Shown here: positions 13,001 through 28,000 of the stretch, piece by piece
Layout of the letters: each line of letters starts with the position of its first letter
Numbering within the stretch: the first letter of the stretch is position 1
Source of the DNA: Plantago major
Lineage: Eukaryota > Streptophyta > Magnoliopsida > Lamiales > Plantaginaceae
NCBI GenBank assembly: GCA_026545765.1
Contig: CM048839.1
Location: 63,608,601 to 63,672,600 of the forward strand
DNA length: 64,000 bases
Direction of reading: 5' to 3'
Made by a program: the position numbers and the translations under genes
The notes under the pieces: generated by a model
Databases searched by the model: none
Told to the model about the DNA's origin: nothing
The model's input: only the letters and a program-made list of their open reading frames with translations

Positions 13001-16000
13001 AATTCGCGTTTTCTGGGTCCGAGGTTTGTGAGCATAAATTGCACCCAGAACCTGGCACGGTCGTTGAGGGCTTTCTTTGGTATCTCCCTTTGCATTTCTT
13101 CCTCCTCATAATCACTCCTTAAAAGCAGGTGATGGATCTCATCTTTCACTTCCTCGTAGCTCAAGTCAGAGTGTGGGGGCTCCACAAGATTCAGTTTCTT
13201 GTCCTTCTCTGGTATCTCATAGAACTTGTTGATAGTCTGAGGTCCGAACATGAACTTGACTCCCCTTATGGTGATAAGAGGCAGCTCGCTCTCATCATCC
13301 AGGTCGTCTACTTCAAGTTGGAAGAACTCCGCATAAAATTTCCTGACTATGTCGAGGTTGTAACCATCAAGACAAGTGGTGAAAGGTCCCCATCCTTGTG
13401 CGTCTAATGGCGTGAGCATCCAAGTTAAATTCTCTCTTGAGGGGAAATTGATTTGGATGTTTCTTTCGGAGGCTACTCCTCGGTTTCCGTTTACTTCTAA
13501 CCACGCTTGGGCTTCCTTCGAGAGTGAAGGGCGAGTAGCACTCTTCCCGGGCCTTCCTCTTTTCTTGCTTGATTCTCCCACTTGTGTCTTCCTCATGATA
13601 CCTAGGTTCAAAAAGTGTGTGAGATAGCATGTTTGGATCCAAATCAATTCTAAGGCTAGCATGTAAATCCCATGGGGTTTCTTCTCGCCCAAACCTAGTG
13701 TTTGGCACATCATGCACATCAAATCTTAGCTTGTAACAAGATCAATTGCTCTTCTAAAATGATACGAGAACTAGTCACAAAAACTCACTCTCATAAGGTG
13801 TTAAGTATCAAGTTAGAAAGCATAATGCATATGAAGAATCATCCTAAGAGTATATGACTTAGCAAGTATGTTTCCTAATCATAAATCATCAACTAAAAAC
13901 CATACGAGCATGTAATCGAAAGAGAAAGAAGTCATTAAGAGAATTTGTTTCCATGAGGCATTTCATCAAACACTTGGTGAGTATGAACAAAAACTCTCAA
14001 TTTCTCTAACAAATTGCCATAACTTTACCAAGACAAGTGATAACAAGTTAAGCTCTACTAGTAAGCATGTATTCTCATCAACAATTAACACCCATATCAA
14101 TCAAATGAAGCATGTAATTGCAAAGCACCAAAGAAGTATGAAGAAAGTGCAAGCAAAGAGTTTAAGGATTTAACTTTGATAATGAGGATGAAATTGAGAT
14201 GAACAAGAGTAGAGATCACTTACTTGATATTGTTGATGGATGTACAAGCTAAGAATGCAATGGGTAAGTGAAAAATGTGAAGTTTGTGAAGAATTTGGAA
14301 GAAGAATGAAGTGGGGGGGGGGGGGGGGAAGAAAAACGTTCTTTTGGGTTTAAAAAGAGAAGGGGTAGGCTGGAAGCAGCCTACTACGGTCGCCAGTCGA
14401 CCGCAGTATGGCTTCTGTCCAAGCCTCCTCTTATCTTGCGGTTTTTTGCACTGTTCGGTCTTTTTGGTTTCTCGAAATGCAAATAAGATTCTAAACACGG
14501 CCAATCCGGAAAATGAAAAAGTATTTTGAAAAGTTTTTCGAAAATATTTTTGGTGTGGAAAACAAGAAAAACAAAAAACGAAACGAAACGTGAATGCAAG
14601 TGCGTAAATTAAACGTGACCTTGGGTTGCCTCCCAAGAACCGCTTATTTTAGGTCTTATAGCTCGACCCCTGTTTTCATGATGGCTTATTTGTCGAGGGT
14701 TAGAGCCTCAATCCCGTTGAAGCACTTGTCCATCCATTCCCTTGTTTCTTAGCTCGAATCTTCTATCCAACGTTTCATTTCTTCTTCCTCGATCTCATTT
14801 AGCTCCGGATCTTCGTTGACATGAAAAGTGAACTCTAAGTAGTCGTTGGTTTCCTTTGTACTATTCCAGTCACCGTCACTCTCGACAGATTCGCATTTCC
14901 AGTTATTGCCCTCCGACCCAAAGTACTCGTCGGGGATCGATGGAAAGGTATTTTCATTTGATTCTTCTCCTGTCTCCCAGTATGTCTTGAACAGATTCAT
15001 CGGTGCTAGTAAATCTTCAAAAGAAACCACCAATTCTTCTCCAATGTCCATCAACCAGTCTCTTGTGTCGAAATCGATCCTTGCTGCCTTTGCTTCCTCC
15101 AAAGTCTCGCTCGGAATCCCCATTACTATCTGGTGGTTCGATATATTCATCGAAATCTCCCTTCTTGCCACGTTGATTATGGTATTGGTGGTGGCCTAAA
15201 TGGCCTTCCCAGAAGAATGGTATCATTGTTCGGGTCTTCACAATCCACAATGAGATAATCCACAAGAATATCGAGCCCCTCCAGCTGAGTAATCACATTA
15301 TGTATCTTGCCATAGGCAGTTGTAGTAGAGCCATCGACGACCAGTATGCCAGTTCTTGCTTCCACTATTCCTGCTAAGTTGAGTTTCTTGTAGACGGCGA
15401 GTGGTATCATATTATTGCTGGCTCCTAGATCCAGGGTTCTTGTGGCTATTTTTCCCTTGATGACAACATTTATGTTAAAAGCTCCAGAGTCGGGTTTCTT
15501 TGGTAAGACTGGTTTGACCCTTTCTTCTTTGGCAGGAGAGTCCATTTCACACCCGAATGCTGTAGGAGAAGGTTTGAGGCTTTTACCTTGCTTCCCTTCG
15601 GGGTTCCTTCGTTCGAATTCAGTACGGTTCTTGTTGATACGGAAATATTTCCAATCCGTTAAGGGCGCCATAGAGCGTGTCCTAAAGCGCATCACGGCTT
15701 AACTAGCCAATCCAGTACTGGTCCGACCTCACATGGTCCGCCCAAAGTGAATCGACCAGTACGCTGAGGTCACTACATCCCCACAGCTAGTCCGAGCTGG
15801 CTAAGGAAAGGACTTCCAAACCTGACCATGTCAGTACAGAGATGCCTAACGGACCGTACGAGAGAATCTCGGACGCCACCATCACGATAAGCCCAAACGT
15901 ATATAACAGGACCACTGAGATACTTCCATGAACTCTAGGCTCGGACATCCAGAGTTACCCAAGGGCAGATCAACCAAGCAGACAGATCTGTCCGAGGGAC

Positions 16001-19000
16001 TTACACGGACCCAACAGGCAGAACAGTACTCTCAGAGGGAAAAGGTCCAAACTACCCTCCCAGGCCCACTTATCGGTATTGGACTACTGTTCACTAATGG
16101 GCCATGGGCCAAAGGTAGCATTGGTGTCCAAATCTGGATCGTACACTTGGAATCATCTTATGAGCTACCTCATGAGTATATGATAACTATAAATACAGCA
16201 CAAGGTCTAAGACCTTAAGGTAAGCAACAATCCCTAAGTGTTCTGAAGCATAATACCTTTCCCATTACTATTGCATTGAGAGCTACCACCTCTCCTTTGA
16301 GTGAAGCCTCTTACCGGATTGACCTTGGCAATCCGGGTAACCCATTCTAACCCCCCCCCCCCCCCAGTCCTTTCAGGTGCTCTTTCTCGGACAGCCCTCT
16401 TGTCGGACTTCAAGTTGAAGGCGGAGCTTGGATTAGGTTGCTTGCAGTGGTAGTGTTGGTGTTGAGCGGTTTATACCCCAACATTTTGGCGCCGTCTGTG
16501 GGAAGCTTTACAAAAAGCATCTGCGTTTCGAGTAAACCAATGGCAAGAACAAGGCGAACAGCGAGAGCTAGTACTACGGAACTAAGAACTCCACCACCGT
16601 GCCCTCGGGGACGCCCTCCCGCCCGGGGACGCAGGGCGGCAACAGTAAGAGGAAGATATCCAAGCGAGGGACATACAGCCAGTCCTTCCTCGGAAGAAGG
16701 TGCGGCCCGAGCTTCTCTGACAGGAGCTCAAGGCCCACCCGCACCCCAACAATTCACGATGCCTGATGGACGCATTGTCCGAACTAACGACCTTGGATTG
16801 AGCGAGGTGCAGTTTGACAGGCTGCTAACAATTATCCAAGGGTGCCTGGGGTCCAACAATGCTCCTCCACAACAAGCCACTCCGCCAGTGGTTACGCCTC
16901 CTCAGGCAGAGCCAGCATTGTCTAGGAACGGACAACGTCCAATCCAGTAGAGATTAGGAGATCAGCAACCCCAGGAGGATTTGCGAGATCTATTGGACAG
17001 ACGGGCCTCAGCTTCACAAATTCGAGGGGAAGGAAGCCACCAAGTAAGGAGAGAGCGCCAAGACGTGAACAATAGACATCCAGAAGTTCCATTCCCAGTG
17101 CCTCCGAGGGACAGGGATCAAGTGGCGGAAACAATTCCAAGAGCCCGCATGAACGAACTTCCCGCGGATGTGGCCATGCATCCGAGGACAGGGGAGATCA
17201 TGATGGCAGACGAGATCTATGCCCAGCAAAAGGCTTTAGAAGCTCAAATTCTAAGCCTCGGACGTCTCGTAAAAGATCACGAGCAGATAACTACCGGTAG
17301 CCAAATCCCTATGTGACAGTATCATGAGAGAGAAGGAGAGACAGAACTCGGACCAAGTGATTCCAAACTTGGAATACTACTATGGGGACGCTTGTCCCGT
17401 GGGTCACCTGACACGCTTCAACAGTAAGATGGATTCCAAAGGGATGAGTGACACTAAAGCCCTCACTTTCTCGTCCACTCTCTTGGATTGCCATGGATTG
17501 GTACACCTCTTTGCGAATAGATCGTCTGATCGGTGAGTTACATCTTCTAAATTCTTGGCTCGATTCGCAAATCCAAGAGGAAAAGCGTCCGTGGAGCACC
17601 TAGCGAGCGTTATCTGAGGAAACACGAGGATCTAAGGACTTTCTTGGATCGATTTCACACGGAGGTTCTTGGGTTGAGCCACTGATATTAAAGAACGGGT
17701 CCGACACTGTATGCTAATACTCTCAACGCGGAACTCGAAGAAAACTCTCAAGTCAAGAAGTAAGCGAAAAGTACTTAGAAGACATCGTGAGGAAGTGATG
17801 TATGGAGAAGATTACGAAGGAACATTCCGGTGAGGCGGCTCGAAAGCGAAGGCTCGGTGAAACAAGACCAACGCCGACAAAGTTCGATTCAAGAAGGATC
17901 AAAGAGCGAGAGGTTTTCACGAGGAGAAGTCCGCCAAGACGATATGCGGACTATACCCGGCTCAATGACCAAGATCCGACATCTTGGCAACTATTGTTGA
18001 GAAGAAGTGGGCGTCGATGGCCTAAGCCCCCTCACGGTACGTAAGAGCAAGAACAAAAAGGCTATTGCAAGTTTCACAAGTGTCGCGGACACGAAAGACG
18101 ATTGCATTCATTGAAGGCGAAGTGGAACACGATAAGGGATGGAAAATTGAAGGAGCATATCTATAAGGGCGAACCGATGCGACAAGATAGAACAGAGCAA
18201 AGGAGAGATGAGAGGATGACGGAACCACCGCCCCACTCCTTGCCTTTGCCCCCTCCGCCAACCAACTATCCGCCCCATCTGGACCAACGTTCTTACCGAT
18301 ATACTGACGATATCGAAATGGAAAATGCCCCATACAGCGGGGTGATCAACACTATTGCGGGAGGACCAACGGGGAGATAGCGAGGAGCAGTGCGCGCAAA
18401 ACCTCCGAAACAACGACCGAGCATATGCTAGTCCGGCAATTCTAGGAACTAACGCCATATCATTCGATGACAGTGAAATTTCTCCTCCTACGGCAGGGGG
18501 AGAAGACATCGAAAACCCATATGTCCCACTAGTGGTCTCCTTGACCATTGCAACCTACCGAGTGAATAAGATCTTGGTTGACACTGGAAGTTCCTCGAAC
18601 ATCATCTCTAAAAGGACACTGGATTAGATGGCATTAGGTAGAGTCCGATATGGCAGAGTGCACACCTCCATATTAGGATTCGGAGGAGGAACTGTACGAC
18701 CCCTCGGAAGTATCATGTTACATGTTTCTCTCGGTACCTTTCCAGCGAGGGTGACACAAGAAGTCCGCTTTGTGGTGGTCGAACAAACTTTCGACTACAG
18801 TGCCATCTTCGGACGCCCAGGTCTCAACCAGTTCCGAGCTGTTTCATCTACTCTCCACAACAGGATGAAGTTCCCAACTGCCTTTGGAGTCGGACAAGAG
18901 CTCGGGAATGTCAGAGAAGCTTGGGAATGTTATATCATGTCCACAAGAAGGGCGTCTGCGCCCGTGCTAACAGTCACCGTGACTCCCGACGCACCTACTA

Positions 19001-22000
19001 TCCCTCCTCCCAGAAAGGAGGACTCACAAGTCGGCGTAGGAAGCCAGAAGGAAAAATTTCCTAGAACAATGCGAATCGAGCCCCATGAGACCCTCAAAGA
19101 GATCGAGATTATCGCTGGCGATCCCGAGAAGAAAACAAAGATCGGGACCGAAATGAATGTGGAAGTAGAGATGAAGCTCATCGCTTGCCTCCGAGAAAAC
19201 AGCGATGTGTTCGCCTGGAGTACCGACGACCTGAAGGGAATCGACCCACGAGTTATAGTTCACCGTCTGAACATGGATCCTTCGGTCAAATACATCCGAC
19301 AGAAAAGGAAAGACTTTGGCCCCATCAAGGATGCCATCATATCCGCCGAAGTCGATCGACTCCTAAAGGCAGGACACATCGAGGAAGTCCGCTACTCTGA
19401 CTGGGTTTGCAATGTTGTTCTGGTCGAAAAGTCGCCAAGCAAGTGGCGAATGTGTAATGACTTCACAAGGTTGAACAAGTTTTGCCCCAAGGATCCGTAT
19501 CCATTGCCACGGATAGATCAACTAGTTGACTCTACCTCCGGATGTGCGCTGCTGAGCTTCATGGACGCATACCAAGGCTTCTACCAAATTCGGATGGCCA
19601 AGGAGGACGTTAAGAAAACGGCCTTCTTCGCGGCAGGAGGAGTATACTGCTTCAAGGTGATGCCGTTCGGACTGAAGAACGCGGGAGCCACCTACCAGCG
19701 ACTGGTAAACCAAATGTTCAAGGACGAGATCGGGAAGACGATGGAAGTCTACGTAGACGACATGCTCGTTAAAAGTAAGACTGAGGAAGAGCATATTGAG
19801 CATCTCAACAATTGCTTTTCCATCCTGCGAAAGTATGGGATGAAACTGAATCCGGAAAAATGCACTTTCGGAGTGAAGGGAGGAAAATTCCTCGGATACA
19901 TGGTCACGGAAAGGGGAATCAGCGCCAATCCCGAGAAAATCAAGGCGATCCTAGATCTGCCACACCCGAAAACCCTCAATGAGGTACAGCGGCTCATAGG
20001 AAGTCTCATGTCCTTAAGTCGTTTTATTTCCCGGTCAGCCGAGAAAAATCTTCCGTTCTTCAAAACCCTCCGGAAAGGAGAGAACTTTGTGTGGACCACG
20101 GAATGTTCTGAGGCTTTCGAAAAGTTGAAAGAATACCTCCATTCCCCTCCACTGCTCTCCAAGCCCGTCGAAGGAGAACCACTCTACCTCTACCTAGCAA
20201 TTACGGAAGAGGCAATGAGTTCCGTTCTAATACGGATTCAAGCTAACGAGCATTTGCCGATCTACTATCTTAGCAAAACCCTTGCTGGGGCGGAGACAAG
20301 ATACGTGAAGATCGAGAAACTCGCATACGCTTTAGTTTATACCGCCAGACGGTTAAAACCTTACTTTAAGTCTCACAAAATAGTAGTACTGACTACGGAA
20401 CCTTTGAAACAGGTCCTAGGAAAGCCTGACCAATCTGGACGACTCTCTAAGTGGGCGATCGAGCTCAGCGAATACGACATTTGCTACCAGGCTCCGTCAG
20501 CCAAAAAGGCTCAGGTCCTCGCCGACTTCTTAGCAGATTACCCAGAGAAGGATTCAGAGAAAGTCCCTGACAAGCCAGTGTTCGAGTGCTTAGTCACCAA
20601 ACATATAGTCCGAAATCCAGCCCCTCCTAGGTTCAACCCAGAAAACCCTGAGGAAGCCCAGTTCATCAATCGGCCCTTCCCTTGGTCAGAGGGGGAAACT
20701 CGGTTCAATCAAATGTTTCTACTTGATGATGATCCCAGAGATCCCAGTTCGGATAGCATCAGAACGAAAATCACTGGAGGGAATGAACCAAGAGCGGAAC
20801 CTCAGCAGCTCGCAGGAGAACTCCAAATCAAAAAACATCCTTCCGATATTCGGACATTGGAAGTCGATGGTTCTTCCACTGGAAGAGTGGGAGGAATTGG
20901 AATCTACCATAAGAGCCCGCAGGGCGCGGAACTCGACTATGAGGCCGAGTATGAGGCACTTTTAATGGGGCTACGACTGGCCAAGTCTCTCCAAGCCCGG
21001 AAGGTCAAAGCTTACACGGACTCACAACTTGTCGAAGCCCAATTTTCAGGAAATTTTGCCACAAAGGGTCCTTCGATGATCAAGTATCTGGAGCTACTCA
21101 AGAATGAGGCCAGCCACTTCGAGGAATTCACCACAGAAAAGTTTGTGAGTTTGGAGCGAAAGTGATGCCTTGGCAAAATCGCATCTGCTCTGACTTTGGA
21201 CACAAGGAGAGTAATTCTACTCACCATTCTTGACTCATCCGTCATGAGTTCGGTTCGGTCATGATACTTGACATGGGAAAAAGCGGATGGTGACATTTTA
21301 ACTATCTCGAGGACGGATCTTTGCGGCGATCCGAAGAATCAAGGAGTGTGCGGTCTTAGAGCAAGCAGATATTTTATAATGGGTGATGATCATACAAAGA
21401 TCTTTTTCCGGGACCCACTTGAGATGCTTGAACCCACAAGAAGCCTGCATCAGTGCTTGAAGAGATACACAAGGAAGTGGGAGTCATTCAGGGAGGACCC
21501 TTGCCCGAAAATCATACGACAAGGCTATTATTGGCCCACCATCGGTAAAGATTCCGACCACGCCGGAGATATCGGATTGCCAATATTACGCAAACATCCC
21601 ACATCGCCAGCGAACCCTATGATTCCGTCAATCATAGCGTGTCAGATTCGATCGATGGAATATCGACATTGTCGGACCATTTAGGGTACCAATGAAGAAG
21701 TTTCTCATTGTAGGCGTGAGTACTTTACCAAATGGGTAGAAGCCGAAACATTGCGACCATTACAGAGTCGAGTGCGGACCTTTATTTGGAAGAATATCAT
21801 CTGTCGCTTTGGCACGCTTGATTCTCGTCTCGGACAATGGTGCCCGATTCTCGGGACATAGTTTGAAGGAATGGTGGCGTCCTTCAAAATCGAACAACGA
21901 TTTACATCATTGGATACCCGAAGCCAATGGGCGGTGAATCCACAAACAAAACAATAGTCAAGATCCTCGAGAAGCGATTGAGAACTTGAAGAAAGGTGAG

Positions 22001-25000
22001 CGACTTGGAAGGCGTGCTATGGGCGCATCGCACCTTGCCGCAGATTGCGACCAAAGAAACTCCTTTCTCCACGGTGTATGGTTGAGGCGGTCATACCATC
22101 CGAGATCATTGTGGAGACTTTGAGAATCGAAGTTTGAAGACAAGGCAACCGAGAAGCTCGGATATTCGATGGACATGTTTGACGAAAAGGTCTGATGCAC
22201 TGGCGAACATCCTTAGGTATCAGGCAACCGCCGCCCGAGCCTACAACAGGAACGTTCATGCAGCAAACTTGCAAGTCGGGGACCTAGTGCTCCGACGGGC
22301 CGACATCTTGAGCAATGTTGGAAAACTCAAGCCCAAGTGGGAAGGACCCTACAAGATTGTTGGGGCCAAAGTAAATGGCAGTTATGTATTAGAAGATGAG
22401 AACGGACATCTCCTCAGGCGTCCGTGGAATGCTAGAAACCTCCAGAAGTTCTATGCTTGAAGAAAATTGCGCGGAGCTCCATCATGTCGATTGATCATTT
22501 CAATATCAACCATCTGTTACACGGAACTCGGTCAGTTCTGTTTCTTTTTTGAACCTTTTGTCATTGGCCATAGCGCCCCCAAGTTGTAATTGAATTTCCG
22601 TCAAATCAATACAACCTCTATCTTTCGATTTCTAATGTTCGATTAGCTACAAAGAAAGCAAGAGATCTCGTTCATACATAGACGAATTACACTTAATGTT
22701 GTCTGTACAATTTACAATCACGGATCGATATCCAGACGCTACAAGAAAAAGGCAGAAAATGTCTCTGGAGATACGTCATCTCCCAGCAAAGATCGTTCCC
22801 CGTAGGAAAAAGCTTCCTCCGTGTCAAAGCGGAAAAGTCTTGTTTCCGCGGAGGCCAGGAATTCGATCTACCTGCACACAAGAGAACGGTTAAGCATGCC
22901 GGAATCCTTCAGGACACCACCGAAACATGGAATGCAAGTCCTATATCCAGGGAAAACAAAGTGCAGACAGGAAGAGATTTCCGCCTCACCGGCTTTAGAA
23001 ATTCAAACTCTCTTGAAATTCAGAAACCATTTCCAATGTAAGACAGATTTGAACCACTAAAGTAGGGTTGGAAGAAAGTAGAGAAGACGGGTAGATATAC
23101 ATTCAAACTGAGATCTATGCTCTTAGGTGAACTGATCTTCAACGATTTTCCCCTCTAGACCCACTCCACTCTCAAACTCAGGATAAATGCCGATTTGAGA
23201 GTGGACGGGAGTCAAGAGGGGGAAACTATTCAAGAAACCGTCCTTTTGCTATTGAGTAGATTTGGAAAGTGGAAGTTGGATTTGCACGACTAAGGCCAAG
23301 CGGGATCCGCAGTATTTATAGAAGTGGCGAACCAATGGGCGTCCGACACGTCAGAACTTCGATGTCGACAATGGGCTTAAACTATTTATTTGGGTTGAAC
23401 AGTGTTGGGCCAGACGGGTTTATCCAATCAAGCCCAAACAAGCCCATCAACTACGTCCGAGTTTCTTAGCCAAGTTTTTACAAGAAATATATGCGTCAGT
23501 GTCACCCGACGAGGTCTGCAAGAAGGAAAAGACGGAGATCCCATCCAAGGAAAAATAGTTCGAATTTTATAAACAAAATTATCCGAACATTTACATAATA
23601 GAAGAACAATATGAAAAGGCCTGAAGAGCAGTACACGCATTCACGGGGCATACCCCGCCTTGCTCCCTCACCAAACCCCGGAAGTCGAGCCTTGGGATTC
23701 CGAGCCTCCACCTCGGGCCTGACGAGCTCGCTGTTGCGCACAGATCCTTATACGGATCAGCCTCAGCGTCCGCTCCCTCTCCTCAGCCAATCTCCTAGCT
23801 ATCCCTGGACATTGAGGGGGATCGCCTTCGAAATCCAGGACGATAGGGTCTTCTGCGGTGCCTCTACCCGGATAAATGGGCGGATGCATGTTCCCGCAGG
23901 CGCAGTTCACCCAGTGACTATACTCTTCATCGCCCGATTCTGACATTCTGAAGAACACCGACTTCCGCTGGATACTAAAGTAGGTAAAATGCAAGAAAGA
24001 GTGAGGGAAGGTACAACAGTGAAAAAGGAAAATTACCACACCCTTATTTATAGTGGCAACGGGTCTTTCAGATCTCGACATCTGTCAATCATCCGACGAC
24101 TAAGAAGATGAAAAGACGTAGTCATAATGACTATTTCACTATTTCACCTTCCTCCCTCTAGAAGAATCTCGCATCCCAAGGGACGAACCGTCCGGGTATC
24201 GGAGAGATGATGGTCTTATTTCTACATCAGATACCATCTCCAGCGGTCCATGCTCTTAAGAGATGGGTAATTTATAATAACTCAGCTTATAAACGACGGA
24301 TAAAGAAAGGAACGAAGAAGAGAGAAAGTAAACGTTCGGAAGCATAGGAGGTTCATCTCCTCGGATAGAATACGGAACATTGTCATAATGTGGAAGGATA
24401 TTCCGAGTTATCAAAATATGCAAATACAACAGAAAAAGTTAGCAAATACAGAATTTCTAACGGGGCATACCCCGGACTTCTCATTCGGCCATGCGGCTTG
24501 GACCCGACTTCCTCGACCAGGCCAATTGGTGGCTTCATGAAGAAACTTGGCGTGGGCAAACAAGTCGAAATCAGCGGGAAGATCGAGCAGGCGGTAGGGC
24601 AAACCACTTTTGCGAAAGCTCGATAATCGTTAAAGGTACAAGGCCCACTTCGGAGAGCTTCGGGGCGAACCTAGGAAGGAAAGGCCGCCGTTACGGATCT
24701 CAATCTCGCCTTCCTCGGTGACGGTTCCACGAACTCACATGCGTATTGCCGTCCGAGACACTATCGTAGACGCCGACACCGTTCGCATCCGCGAAGGATT
24801 AATCCCTCGCCTTCGGTCAAAATCTAGCGAATAAGTCCCTTGATGCGGTGTCGATCGCGGACACAAACCCATCGGTCAGGCGGCATCCGACTTGTCCGAC
24901 GTCGAGAACTTGAAAAGCGGACCTCGAAGTCACGGCCGGCGTAAAGACGGACATATTGGAGGCCACCGACCAGGAAGTTCTTAAATTCCAGGAAAGCCTG

Positions 25001-28000
25001 CATCGCCTTATCGACGAATCTCTCCTGGTGGTCGAGTTCCGCCTTAACTTTCTCCCAACTGGTCTTCAGCTTGTGGAAGTTCACCTCTTTCTCCTTCAGC
25101 TTTATCTCCAGCTGCTTCGCTTGCTCCGCTTCATCCGCGGATGCGGACACAGCATTATGAAGATCCTCTTCGATGGTGGCCCGTTCACTGGCCTTCCACT
25201 GCATGGCCTTGATGAAACACCCAGTTGGGAAACACGAGTAGATCTGAAGTTATATTTGTATCACATTAAGAACAAAACGAGTAAACTAAAGACAGATTAT
25301 TTACCTGCTGGTATAGAGCATCCAACCCTCCGACTCGCTCCATTTCTGGGAGTCCGCAAGCATGCTCGTACTCCTTGTCCAGAGCAGCTTGGTCCACAGG
25401 AAGGACAGCGGACAACTGCTGCCTCTTCGCAGCAGCAGGAGCCTCCGAGCTTGCCGCCCTCTTTTGTCCCGAGACGATGGCGTCCCGCATAAGCACGTCT
25501 CGGGGTGGAGCTCGAGTGTTGGCAGTGGCGCTCCGCGTAGCAGGAGCCTTACCCTTATCAGGCACCGCCCGACAGGAGTCTTCACCAGCCTTGCTCCGCC
25601 TTTCTTCTTCGGCGGCGAACACAGCAGCATTTTTCGAATCCAACATGGGCAGACCCGCGGAAGTGTTAATGATCTTGGTCCTTTGACTAGCCGCGACTTC
25701 CAAAGCTTGTTGTTCCCTCTGCAACCTCTTCTTCTCTCCGAGAGTCGACATGATGTAGTTAAACGGTGGTACCTGATAAACCAAGGCGTTAAAGCAAAGG
25801 TTAAAGAAGGATTATCGGAATTGCGGAAACTTGTGATCAAAATAGAGTATAATTAAGAAGAAAAAATGCCAAGTCTCCAGTCAACGGATTCTTACTGAAG
25901 TCCGTCTTCCCTCCCACATCTACTTCACCGGTTAGTCCGCAAAGGTAGGGAAGTGGCTGACAGATTAATCCGTGAAACGGATAAGTAGGTGGGTCATACT
26001 TTTTGTGGATTGCCGCCACCACGAGCCACATTCTTTGGAAGAGGCGCCGATCAGGATGCTCTCCTCGAAACTTTGTGGGGTCCCACTTTTCTCATTGCCT
26101 CTCGGACTCTCCCGGTTTGAGCCATGCGAGCAGCGTACTTGTCCCACCACTTGACCCCAGACGAGATGGAGTCCGAGATAAAGTTAGGTTTCCTATTCAT
26201 GAAAGTATAGAATAGTGGATTCCACTGGTGAGCGAGACATGGAAGAGCTAAAATTCTCAAAGTTTACAGGTGCCCTTTCTTCTTACAAAAACTACAAAGC
26301 AAATAAGGTTACCCAGGACTTGGGGATAACGACTCGGACCTATACCAATATGGTTCGGGATGTTTTGACTCCGTAGCAATGGGGATCTTCCATCCAGGAG
26401 AAGGCCACCTCATGCACGCACATATACCCGTGGCGGATTGTAGAAGGCGTGGCCGGGCTGGGAATCATGATTTCTACGGAATCGAGGATCTCCCACTTAG
26501 CCTCCACTCGGGATGTCCTCGCTCTAACCTGGATGGACACGTGGGAAGAAGCCGTCCGCATTTAATTCTCCAAATTGATCCACTATGGTAACGTGGATGC
26601 GGGGCGAGAACTTGACTCAGGCGGCTTTTGCACCACGACCTCGATTAATTGAAGATTGGGTGAGCAGGCGCGAGGTGTAATGCAATCCGCCGACTGGATC
26701 GTCTAGAGGGACGAGTGACAGGAGATCCCTCTTCTTCTTCCTCCTCGCCCTCACCTTCCTCTTCCTCACCTTCTTCGTCCTCGAGGACACCTTCGGGTCT
26801 TCCGGACGTGCTCGGCTTGGACGGACCTGCTTCTACCAGAACACGGTCCTCCTCGACCGCCTCGAACATCTCACGTCATGACCTCATGCCCATGCCTTTG
26901 CCCGTTCAAGTTGAAGCGCATTCGGATCTATAGGCCCTCCCACACCGCCTATAGTCCGAGATTGGACCAACGTTCGAGACTCATCAACACTGCCTTCGAC
27001 CACTGGCCTGTCCGTCGGAGGATTAACTGTTTCATGGGGTCCGTGCCTAGCGTCGGAATCTCTGGAAGAAAGGACATCCACGAGATAGTCTCCTACGGAC
27101 ACGTTCACGTCCACGGATTCATCGCCCAAACCTACTCCATCCTGGTAATCCCGCGCCTCGTGGACGTTTTGACTATCGCTCCCGGACATCCTAGGGCAGA
27201 AGGAAACGGATCAGAAACGATGATTGTTATTGTCCGAGAGTTCATTTACATGTCTTATTAAGTCCAGAGGTCCGCGAAAAAGTTTAAACCCTAAGATTTT
27301 CTATACGAGGAAGGGCGGGGACCCCAAGACACCGGCACATGGTATGCCCTTGCACCTTGATCGCCTCTTGTGGCACGATGACAAAAGAAAAAATTTATGG
27401 GCAAATACCACAACCCACACTGATTTACAAGTAAACATGCATTGTCAAGACAGGTTGTGTCGGACGGGACTTATCAAATGAAAGTACAAGACATCAATGA
27501 GGAAAATTGGCATATTATGAGCATGCAGAAGAAACACATCAACTATCGTCTAAACGAAAGGCATCGCATGAAATCGATTCAAGAAGGCGAGCACAATTAC
27601 AGGCGGCAAGGGAAGCTACACTAGACATGCGATAGGCGTATAGCGAATCTGCAACTTAAGCGAGGCGAAAGAAGTGTACTTACTTGCTAATATCCAACGG
27701 AAGTTCCACGGATGATCGAACTTGGGTAATGCTGAGGTTCTGATCTGACTTGATGGCCCAAAAGTCTTACATTTCCGATTGCTCGGATCGACCTTGCGTG
27801 GTTTGAATTGCTTAAAGATTGCTCGAGTTTGAGATTGCTAAAAGTGTGAAAATGGTGAGGTGACTATTTATAAGGCAATATGGGATAGCGAAGAGTCGCT
27901 TGAATTTGAACTGACCGTTGATGTCGTCACGATCCAGCGCGCGTCTCTTTACTGGGATCTTTCTCCGTGGGCGAGCAGACGACCTATTGGGCCTCTTGGG

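Noticed and set aside
24956-25856. Long plus-strand frames at 24,956-25,492 and 25,362-25,856
   Set aside because: They are opposite-strand shadows of the antisense coiled-coil gene of the Tat element.
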